From: JBHIAG01 sp046758465
Lineage (GTDB): Bacteria; Acidobacteriota; Terriglobia; Acidiferrales; 2-02-FULL-67-57
NCBI GenBank assembly: GCA_046758465.1
Contig: JBHIAG010000091.1
Span: 1 to 8,310 of the forward strand
Direction: 5' to 3'
Length of the DNA stretch: 8,310 nt
Shown here: positions 1 to 4,957 of the stretch, piece after piece
Layout: each line of letters begins with the position of its first letter
Position numbering within the stretch: the stretch's first letter is position 1
Position numbers and translations under genes: made by a program
Notes under the pieces: model-generated
Databases searched by the model: none
The model's input: the letters and a program-made list of their open reading frames with translations, nothing else
Told to the model about the DNA's origin: nothing

Positions 1-864
1 CTCAAGGTCACGCTCGGCAACGACATCTACCACGTGCGCCACCGCCTGCGCCCGCCCACGGCCGAGGACTGGTTTGCCTACGACGCCGCGCTCGCAATGG
101 CCATCGAAGAAGTCCCGCTCCGCCCAGACGGGCGGCCGTATGGCCCCGCTCAGCGGGGCGCAGAGCCGACCGCGCCCGCCCCTGCGGGGCCCGCCGAAGG
201 CCCGACCGACAGCGCCGGGGCAGGCTATAAGCTCGATCTCCAGAGCACCGAAGCCGCTGCGCTGCTCTGGGACCGTCTGGCCCGCGGCCTCGACGGCTAC
301 AGCTTGCCTGCCGCACCGCCAGGCCTGCCTGCGCAGGCAGGCTTCGCCGCCGACGCCCAGACGGCCGGGCGTCTCCCCGCCACCTGGCACGAACTCGTCC
401 CGCTCGCCCACAAGGAAGCCGCCATCCGCGCGCTCACCCTGGTGGCTCCTAGCAATCACGGCTCGGGCGAGCACGCGGCCGCGTTTCCGTTGCAAGCCGA
501 GCAGGTGCCGGTGGTGCTGGAAGCCGTCGTCGCCGGACGCGCCTACCCGCGGCTCCTGCACACCTTTCGTCCGCCCACCGCCGAGGACGAGCGCAGCTAT
601 CGCCGCCTGCTCGCCGAAACGCTCTTCGTCCGCGGCAGCCGCACCGCCCGCACCCTCATCCCCTCGCGGCTGCCTGCGCTTTGCCGGCTCTATGACCGGC
701 TCATTCTCGGAGTCGAGGGCTACGCACTCGACGGCCAGCTGCTCGCCTCCAGGGATCAAGTCATCCAGCACATGGACGCCTGGCACAAGCGCACCGCTGT
801 CCAGGCGCTGTTTAGCGACGCCACCGAGCCTGCGCCCACCGCCTTCGCAGAGGCCGCGCCATGA
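1..864 (+). CDS. Two-domain tail-module protein upstream of the tape measure gene (5' partial); possible tail assembly chaperone
   Basis: The frame is open from base 1, so the start lies upstream; a GTG at 34 is only an internal codon. The visible part is 287 residues. It holds two copies of one domain. Copy A has RPPTAED at visible residues 17-23, DRLARGLDGY at 91-100 and HKEAAIRAL from 137. Copy B has RPPTAED at 190-196, DRLILGVEGY at 232-241 and HKRTAVQAL from 262. Copy A carries about 32 and 16 extra residues between these landmarks, low-complexity Pro/Ala/Gly stretches encoded by GC-rich palindromes. The position two genes before the tape measure, and the 'V-x-L...RPPTAED' pattern, suggest a tail assembly chaperone; this is inference and I do not recognise the family with certainty. 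The stop overlaps the next start (ATGA, 861-864), so translation is probably coupled. I found no slippery heptamer for a -1 frameshift in the 816-864 overlap window. Confidence 0.8.
   Translation, partial: LKVTLGNDIYHVRHRLRPPTAEDWFAYDAALAMAIEEVPLRPDGRPYGPAQRGAEPTAPAPAGPAEGPTDSAGAGYKLDLQSTEAAALLWDRLARGLDGYSLPAAPPGLPAQAGFAADAQTAGRLPATWHELVPLAHKEAAIRALTLVAPSNHGSGEHAAAFPLQAEQVPVVLEAVVAGRAYPRLLHTFRPPTAEDERSYRRLLAETLFVRGSRTARTLIPSRLPALCRLYDRLILGVEGYALDGQLLASRDQVIQHMDAWHKRTAVQALFSDATEPAPTAFAEAAP
143..159. repeat. GC-rich palindrome in the first insert of copy A
   Basis: The 8-nt arms GCCCCGCT and AGCGGGGC are perfect complements around a single C. It lies in the Pro/Ala-rich stretch that copy A has and copy B lacks. 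Smaller imperfect palindromes sit beside it: CCGCCC/GGGCGG at 120-135 and GCCCC/GGGGC at 178-190. An 8-bp stem alone is not beyond chance at this GC content; the match to the length difference between the copies is what makes it notable. Confidence 0.55.
323..342. repeat. Perfect 20-bp palindrome in the second insert of copy A
   Basis: GCCTGCCTGC is followed directly by its exact reverse complement GCAGGCAGGC. It encodes part of GLPAQAGF within a stretch that copy B of the same protein lacks. A perfect 20-bp palindrome without loop is unlikely by chance in a window of this size, even at high GC. Confidence 0.75.
352..373. repeat. Inverted repeat next to the 20-bp palindrome
   Basis: Arms GACGCCC (352-358) and GGGCGTC (367-373) flank an 8-nt loop. 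The 11-mer CGCCCAGACGG here (355-365 region) also occurs at 121-131, in the other insert of the same gene, which hints that the two inserts share ancestry. Confidence 0.45.
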
Positions 865-1316
865 ACCCCACACCGCACGCCGCACAGCCACCCATGCACC
901 CCGGCCGCCACCTCGCCGCCGTGGAACAGTTCGCCTACCAGCTTCTCTGCGAAGCCAGCCAGCCCGCCCGCACGGACGCCGCTCCACGACTCCGCGCCGC
1001 GGCCCTCAACCCGGCACGCTTGGAACGCGCGCAACTCAGCTCCGCCAGCCTCCCCGGCCGCGACTCCATCCCCCTGGCCTACGAAATCTGGCTCGACTAC
1101 TTGTTCGAACTCGACGCACTCCTCCACTATGTGCAGTTGAGCCCGCGCGCGCTGACCGCGCTCGAACTCCAAGGCTTGCAGGCCCTCGCCCGCGCCCGCA
1201 CCCGCTTCCTGCGCCGGCACAGTTTCTGCCCGCATTGCGACGCCGCCAACCCGCGCCCCGCCGTTGGCGGGGCAGGCGCGGCCCAGCGCTGCGCGCACTG
1301 CCACAAGGAGCTCTAA
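861..1316 (+). CDS. Small tail-module protein with C-terminal zinc ribbon, function unknown
   Basis: The protein has 151 residues. The start is the ATG at 861, inside the stop of the previous gene, with GAGG at 850-853 seven bases ahead; a later in-frame ATG at 894 is less likely. Residues 18-118 look helical, with a conserved-looking block around EIWLDYLFELDALLHYVQL. The C-terminus has CPHC at 123-126 and CAHC at 144-147, a classic zinc-ribbon knuckle pair that probably binds one Zn(II). The linker between the knuckles is Pro/Gly/Ala-rich and encoded by an inverted repeat (1255-1273). The slot just before the tape measure gene is normally held by a tail assembly chaperone or its frameshift partner, so that is the best positional guess, but a zinc ribbon is not typical there. 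A small regulatory or nucleic-acid-binding role is the alternative. Confidence 0.8.
   Translation: MNPTPHAAQPPMHPGRHLAAVEQFAYQLLCEASQPARTDAAPRLRAAALNPARLERAQLSSASLPGRDSIPLAYEIWLDYLFELDALLHYVQLSPRALTALELQGLQALARARTRFLRRHSFCPHCDAANPRPAVGGAGAAQRCAHCHKEL
1255..1273. repeat. Inverted repeat between the two zinc knuckles
   Basis: Arms GCCCCGCC and GGCGGGGC surround the loop GTT. It encodes the flexible linker between the two CxxC motifs. It resembles the palindromes at 143-159 and 1723-1737 in composition but could be chance on its own. Confidence 0.45.
1305..1310 (+). promoter_or_regulatory. Shine-Dalgarno sequence for the tape measure gene
   Basis: AAGGAG lies inside the last codons of the zinc-ribbon gene, 12 bases before the ATG at 1323. 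The spacing is a little long, but no better start is nearby. Confidence 0.55.
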
Positions 1317-1322
1317 CCAGCA

Positions 1323-2759
1323 ATGCCGGCAAGCCGCGTCCAACTCCGCATCGAGGTCGAAACCGAAGGCGCCGAGCAACTCACCACGCTGCGCGAGGAA
1401 CTCGACCGCCTGGGAAAAGCCGGCGCCGGCACGTTCACCCAGCTTGATCGCTCCCTCACCACCGTCCTCGACAAACTCAAACTCTCCCGTAACGTGGTCG
1501 CCGCCTCCACCCGCAGCTTCCTCGACTCCCAACGCCAACTCTTCGCCGGACTTACGCCGCTGTTCGACTCCTTCTTCCGCAACGTCCTCACCGGCTCCCG
1601 CTCCCTGCGCGATGCCTTGAAGCGCCTCTGGCGCGACTTCCTCGACTTCTTCCTCGGCCTCGTCCGCCGCATGGTCAGCGCCTGGATGGCCAGCCTGCAG
1701 GTGATGAGCGGCGCACGGCGGCTCCCGCTGAGCGGGACAGGCATGGGCGGGGGACTTCTGGGCGGGCTCCTGGGCGCCATCTTCGGCCAGCCCGCCGCGG
1801 CGGGCCTGCCGGGTCTCGGCGGTCCCATCGGCACACCACCCACGTTCCCCGGCCTCGGCGGGCTGCTGCCGAGTCTCGGTCTCGGGCTGGTTCTGGGCCC
1901 GGGTGGGCGCATGCCGACGATGGGTGGCATCACCGCCGGCGTGCTCGGAAGCTTGAGTGGAGTGGCGGGCCTGCTGGGCACGTTGGGCTTGGGACTGCTC
2001 AGTGGGGGCGGCGTTGTGCGGGGCGCGCTGGGCGGCTTCCTCACGGGGGGCGCGCTCGGCACACTCGTTGGCGGCACCGGTGCGCTCGCCGGCACCGCCC
2101 TCGGCGCCTTCGCCGGGCCCATCGGTGCGGTGGTGGGAGCGATTATTGGGGCCATCGCCAAGCTGTTCCAGCGCGGCAAGCTCAAGCGCAAAGCCTCGCA
2201 GGTCGCCGACCAAGGCTTTGCCGCCATGCGCCGCATCACCGAGGAGTTCGAGCGCTTCCGGGTCGATTACGAAAGCGCCCTCGCGCAGGTGACCGCCATC
2301 TGGCAGCAGATGGTACAGGCCTGGAGTCAAATGGGCAGCATCGGCCGGCGCTCCATTCGCGGCCAGCAGCCGTCGTTCGAATCCGTCATCCGGCGGATCA
2401 ACGATCTCCAGCGGGCACGCGAGCAACGCACGCAGCTCATCAGTAGCCTGCAGATCCCGGAGTTCCAGTTCGGCGGTATCGTCGGCGCCTCCAATGCCCA
2501 TCCCGCAGGGCGGGACCGCATCCTCGCCCTCGTGCACGAGGGTGAGGCGGTGCTGAACCGCCGGGCGGTGCAAGCCCTGGGGGAGCGCCGCATCGGAGAA
2601 TTGAACCGGGGCCTCTCCGAACGTGGTGACCAGTTTTTCATCTCCATCCATGCCCTGGACGGAGAAAGCGTGGAGCGCTGGTTAGCGCGCAATGAAGTGC
2701 GCCTGGTGCGCTTCTTCCGGCGCGCTGCCCGTGACCGCGGCCTGCGCGCCCCGGTGTAA
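1323..2759 (+). CDS. Phage tail tape measure protein
   Basis: The protein has 478 residues. Tape measure proteins run inside the tail tube, set its length and help DNA cross the membrane. Residues 6-125 are helical and amphipathic (LREELDRLGKAG, LRDALKRLWRDFLDFF). Residues 130-280 are an extreme Gly/Ala/Leu region with membrane-like stretches such as VVGAIIGAIAK. Residues 285-380 are helical and charged. The C-terminal part has GGIVGAS...HPAGRDRILALVHEGEAVLN (385-412), a motif I know from the C-termini of tape measure and minor tail proteins. It follows the zinc-ribbon gene after six bases, with AAGGAG at 1305-1310. At roughly 0.15 nm of tail per residue, a rule of thumb for siphophages, the tail would be short, near 70 nm; this is inference. 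It is about half the length of lambda gpH but longer than the tape measure of GTAs. Confidence 0.87.
   Translation: MPASRVQLRIEVETEGAEQLTTLREELDRLGKAGAGTFTQLDRSLTTVLDKLKLSRNVVAASTRSFLDSQRQLFAGLTPLFDSFFRNVLTGSRSLRDALKRLWRDFLDFFLGLVRRMVSAWMASLQVMSGARRLPLSGTGMGGGLLGGLLGAIFGQPAAAGLPGLGGPIGTPPTFPGLGGLLPSLGLGLVLGPGGRMPTMGGITAGVLGSLSGVAGLLGTLGLGLLSGGGVVRGALGGFLTGGALGTLVGGTGALAGTALGAFAGPIGAVVGAIIGAIAKLFQRGKLKRKASQVADQGFAAMRRITEEFERFRVDYESALAQVTAIWQQMVQAWSQMGSIGRRSIRGQQPSFESVIRRINDLQRAREQRTQLISSLQIPEFQFGGIVGASNAHPAGRDRILALVHEGEAVLNRRAVQALGERRIGELNRGLSERGDQFFISIHALDGESVERWLARNEVRLVRFFRRAARDRGLRAPV
1723..1737. repeat. Palindrome sharing its core with the one at 143-159
   Basis: Arms TCCCGCT and AGCGGGA flank a single G. 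The core CCCGCT-N-AGCGGG is the same as at 143-159, but it is read in a different frame (PLSG here, PAQRG there). It sits at the border between the helical and Gly-rich parts of the tape measure protein. Confidence 0.5.
1790..1805. repeat. Perfect 16-bp palindrome in the tape measure gene
   Basis: GCCCGCCG is followed directly by CGGCGGGC. It encodes QPAAAGL in the Gly-rich core. A chance origin in this repetitive GC-rich DNA is possible. Confidence 0.4.
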
Positions 2760-2806
2760 CCGAATGTCTATGCGCACGTACGAAGCTTGCGGCAACGGAC
2801 ACAAAC

Positions 2807-2857
2807 TACAAGGTACAGGGCACAAAGTACCTAGTGCTTTGTGCTTCGTAGCTTGTG
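2807..2857. repeat. Heptamer-phased inverted repeat element E1
   Basis: The spacer between the tape measure and Dit-like genes holds degenerate heptamers of GTACAAG type (CTACAAG, GTACAGG, GCACAAA), a central GTAC, and then inverted heptamers of CTTGTAC type (CTAGTGC, TTTGTGC, TTCGTAG, CTTGTGG). The inner arms GCACAAAGTAC (2820-2830) and GTGCTTTGTGC (2834-2844) form an 11-bp stem with one G-T wobble and a 3-nt loop. A competing outer pair is TACGAAGC (2779-2786) with GCTTCGTA (2843-2850). It aligns without gaps to E2 at 42 of 51 positions by hand count. The base composition is clearly more AT-rich than the surrounding genes. A heptamer period does not fit coding sequence. No T-run follows, so it is not a typical terminator. 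Confidence 0.85.
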
Positions 2858-2869
2858 GAATGAGAACTC

Positions 2870-3658
2870 ATGGCTGCGACTGACCTGTTTCCATTAGAGG
2901 CCGACTACGCTCTGGCGCAACCCTGGAGCGCGGGCATCGTCCGCGCGGTCGCCGAGTCGGGACGCCAACTGGCGCGGCTGAAGCGAGCCCCGCAGCGCGT
3001 CTTCCGGCTCGTGTTTCGCCAGCGACCCACCAGCGAAAAGTTGCAACTCGAGGACTGGTACCGGCGCTTTGAGCGCGACTTCTTCAACTGGCGGCACGCG
3101 GTCTGGCAGGTGAAGCCCGACGGCAGCTACCTGGAGCGCTACTTCGCCGTGGAGTTCGCCGGCCCGCCGCAAATCGAGCTGGTGGCCAACGAGGCCCACG
3201 ACATGGAAGTGGCGCTGGTGGAGGCGGTCGGGCGCGCCCTGTTCGCCTACCCTGACCCGGCCATGGGCCACCCCGCAGCTTTTCAGGAAGAGGACGCAAC
3301 CAGCAAGACCCAAGGGACTTGGAGCTTGGTGGCGGATGCCACCGCGCACGGTGGAAACGAAAAGCAGAATACCAATCTGAACACTACTGACTTCGCCCTG
3401 TGGGTCTATGCCGGCTATGGCTTTCGGCTCTGGGCACGGAACGGCCCGGACCTGGGCATCTTCGAAGTCTTGCTCGATGACACCAGCCTCGGCAACGTCG
3501 ACCTCTATGCCGCCGCCGCCGCCGGCGCCCAGCCCGTCTTCACCAAACTGGACGTGCCGCTCGGCGTCCACCGCATCAAGCTACGCGCCACGAATACCAA
3601 GAATGCTGCCGCCACGGGCCAGATCATCCTGGCCGACGCGCTGGAGTACCTGATATGA
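2870..3658 (+). CDS. Dit-like distal tail protein with C-terminal carbohydrate-binding-like domain
   Basis: The protein has 262 residues. The ATG at 2870 is the first possible start, because an in-frame TGA lies at 2861. Residues 1-125 look like a distal tail protein of the gpM/DUF2460 position: a beta-rich fold with RVFRLVFRQRP, then a helix (KLQLEDWYRRFERDFFNWR), and ERYFAVEFAGPPQIELVANEAHDMEVALVEA. Residues 148-262 look like a beta-sandwich carbohydrate-binding module: GYGFRLWARNGPDLGIFEVLLDD, a GNVDLY turn, PLGVHRIKLRATNTKNAA and a final ILADALEYLI strand, the pattern of sugar-binding jelly rolls. Its place between the tape measure and the BR0599-type hub gene supports the Dit role, as in the GTA order tape measure, gp12, gp13. 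Dit proteins with added sugar-binding domains ('evolved Dit') are known from Gram-positive siphophages. The gene is flanked by the two similar repeats E1 and E2. The domain calls are by eye. Confidence 0.72.
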   Translation: MAATDLFPLEADYALAQPWSAGIVRAVAESGRQLARLKRAPQRVFRLVFRQRPTSEKLQLEDWYRRFERDFFNWRHAVWQVKPDGSYLERYFAVEFAGPPQIELVANEAHDMEVALVEAVGRALFAYPDPAMGHPAAFQEEDATSKTQGTWSLVADATAHGGNEKQNTNLNTTDFALWVYAGYGFRLWARNGPDLGIFEVLLDDTSLGNVDLYAAAAAGAQPVFTKLDVPLGVHRIKLRATNTKNAAATGQIILADALEYLI

Positions 3659-3676
3659 AGCCGCACATTCAACCCG

Positions 3677-3727
3677 TACAAGGTACAAGGCACAAGGTAC
3701 CTCGTACTTCCTACCTCGTACCTTGTG
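3677..3727. repeat. Heptamer-phased inverted repeat element E2
   Basis: The spacer before the hub gene holds GTACAAG, GTACAAG, GCACAAG (from 3676), then GTAC, then CTCGTAC, TTCCTAC, CTCGTAC and CTTGTGA. Arms CACAAGGTAC (3691-3700) and GTACCTTGTG (3718-3727) are exact complements over 10 bp. It lies in the same orientation as E1 and aligns to it gap-free with about 82% identity. Both copies end shortly before a TGAG(G/A)AC stretch and an ATG. Intergenic repeats of this GTAC/CTTGTAC style are, from memory, scattered in some environmental bacterial genomes; I cannot verify this here. Confidence 0.85.
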
Positions 3728-3733
3728 ATTCGT

Positions 3734-3738
3734 GAGGA
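3734..3738 (+). promoter_or_regulatory. Shine-Dalgarno sequence deciding the hub gene start
   Basis: GAGGA sits four bases before the ATG at 3743. It supports that ATG over the in-frame GTG at 3725, which falls inside repeat E2 and has no ribosome binding site. Confidence 0.7.
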
Positions 3739-3742
3739 CAGC

Positions 3743-4957
3743 ATGCCACGCGGACTCAGCGTCAACGCCAAGACCTACACCGGGCCAGTAGTGTGGCTGG
3801 CCGAAATCACCACCCGCACGGCCACCCACTACTTCGCCGAGGATGAAGTAAACTTCGCCGGCCAGACCTACCTGCCGTACCTGCGCCTGACCAGCGGCGT
3901 GCGCCGCTCCCGCTCCCTGCTGCTCGACGCCGGCACCATTGAGTTGCTCAACGCCGACCTCTACATCGCCAGCCTGCTCGACACCCAGTCCACCTCGGGC
4001 GGAGAATTTGAAGGCGCCACCTACATCTTGAAGCAACTGCTGGTGGGGATCGAGGAGGCGGTGGAAGTCCTGCGCGGGCGGCTGAGCGAGCAGAGCCAGG
4101 GAGACGAAGCGGTGAGCTTCCGGCTGGTGGCCGAACTCGAGCCCGCACGCATCGAAACACAACCGCGGGCCTACGCCCAACTCTGCACCTGGCCCTTTGC
4201 CAAGCCCACCTGCGGCTACGACCGCGCTGCCATCACTGTCACCGAAAACCTAGCCGAACAGACCGCCGATATTTTTTCCGCCACCTCCATCGGCAACAGC
4301 TTGCTGGCCATGACCACCAATGAACACACGGACTGCCTGGCTCTCATCACCGCCGGCACCGGGCGCGGCCAGGTGCGCCGCATCAAATCGAACAGCGCCA
4401 CCACACTTACCCTGTACCAGAGCTGGAAAACCACGCCGGATGCCACCAGCAAATTCCGGGTTGTCACCGCAACCGCCGGCATGCCCAAGCTCCTGTTTAC
4501 TTCCACCTCCGCGCTGGACCAGGCCACGGCAGACATCTTCTCGGCGCGCGCCATCGGGGCTTCCGGCCTGGCGATGACCGTGGACGAGCACCGCAGCGAA
4601 GGCCCGCGGGACGCAGCCGGCCGGGTGCGCATTGTCACCGGCACGGGCGCCGGCCAGGCGCGCCGCATCGAGACCAATGACGCCACCACCATCACCCTCG
4701 CCACCGATGAACCCAACTTCAACCCGCTTCCCGATGCCACCTCCGTCTTCCGCGTCCTCTATCGCTTCTGCCCCAAGGATGTTGGCCAGAGCTGCGAACA
4801 GCGTGGCCGCACGCAGGCCTTCAACGGCTTCCCCACCCTGAGCCCGGCGCTCGCTCGCATCTTCTCCGACCCGACACCCGTGCGCGGCGGCGGGGGCGGG
4901 GGTGGCGGCGGCAGCGAGCGTGGCGACGATCCCTTGGTAGACGTACCCTTGCTATGA
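3743..4957 (+). CDS. Phage tail hub protein, BR0599/DUF2163 family (gpL-like, probable Fe-S site)
   Basis: The protein has 404 residues from the ATG at 3743. Residues 10-140 match the DUF2163 N-terminal domain: Y/F-rich strands with FAGQTYLPYLRLTSGVRRSRSLLLDAGTIELLNAD. The C-terminal domain carries CTWPFAKPTCGYD (C148, C157) and FCPKDVGQSCEQRG (C343, C351), followed by FNGFP (360-364). This is the four-cysteine pattern of lambda gpL-related tail-tip proteins, which bind an iron-sulfur cluster; binding here is inferred. Between the two cysteine pairs lie about 180 residues with two copies of a domain (about 173-242 and 260-340) sharing ADIFSA-x-x-IG, GTG-x-GQ-x-RRI-x-x-N-x-ATT and PDATS-x-FRV. 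The tail ends in nine glycines (382-390) and an acidic end. The stop overlaps the next start (ATGA, 4954-4957). In tails the protein forms the hub ring between the Dit and tip proteins. Confidence 0.9.
   Translation: MPRGLSVNAKTYTGPVVWLAEITTRTATHYFAEDEVNFAGQTYLPYLRLTSGVRRSRSLLLDAGTIELLNADLYIASLLDTQSTSGGEFEGATYILKQLLVGIEEAVEVLRGRLSEQSQGDEAVSFRLVAELEPARIETQPRAYAQLCTWPFAKPTCGYDRAAITVTENLAEQTADIFSATSIGNSLLAMTTNEHTDCLALITAGTGRGQVRRIKSNSATTLTLYQSWKTTPDATSKFRVVTATAGMPKLLFTSTSALDQATADIFSARAIGASGLAMTVDEHRSEGPRDAAGRVRIVTGTGAGQARRIETNDATTITLATDEPNFNPLPDATSVFRVLYRFCPKDVGQSCEQRGRTQAFNGFPTLSPALARIFSDPTPVRGGGGGGGGGSERGDDPLVDVPLL
4256..4762 (+). repeat. Tandem protein-domain duplication inside the hub gene
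   Basis: Unit A spans about 4256-4468 and unit B about 4520-4762. Both encode ADIFSA, then IG, LAMT, a GTGxGQ turn with RRI, N-x-ATT-x-TL and PDATS-x-FRV. Codons differ widely at third positions, so the duplication is old. Unit B has extra residues around SEGPRDAAG. C198 in unit A has no partner in unit B and is probably not a cluster ligand. Confidence 0.85.
4886..4911 (+). repeat. G-rich tract encoding polyglycine
   Basis: Runs of two to five G separated by single bases encode nine glycines at the C-terminus of the hub protein. A second G-rich tract lies at 5029-5045 in the first codons of the next gene. Both could form G-quadruplexes on the coding strand. Confidence 0.5.

Noticed and set aside
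816..864. Programmed -1 frameshift between the first two genes, as in many tail chaperone pairs
   Set aside because: The second frame is open only back to the TAG at 813-815, and no slippery heptamer lies in between; ATGA overlap with its own ribosome binding site explains expression.
74..1447. Plus-strand frame of 457 codons across the first two genes
   Set aside because: Its product is Pro/Arg/Ser-rich, as expected from a shifted frame of GC-rich DNA, and it spans two tightly coupled real genes.
2501..2515. Inverted repeat TCCCGC/GCGGGA in the tape measure gene as another inserted palindrome
   Set aside because: It encodes HPAGRDR, part of a motif that seems conserved in tape measure C-termini, so protein conservation explains it.
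756..2651. Long minus-strand open frame (631 codons) opposite the tape measure gene
   Set aside because: Its product is a low-complexity Ala/Glu/Gly-rich sequence without domains, typical of an antisense frame of GC-rich DNA. The + strand protein has clear tape measure features.
2820..2844. Rho-independent terminator after the tape measure gene
   Set aside because: The hairpin has no following T-run and lies inside what looks like a single co-directional operon.
2692..2883. Small open frame across repeat E1
   Set aside because: It overlaps the tape measure end and the inverted repeat, and the heptamer period of E1 is not compatible with coding.
2807..3727. CRISPR array
   Set aside because: There are only two degenerate copies 870 bp apart with a complete gene between them and no spacers.
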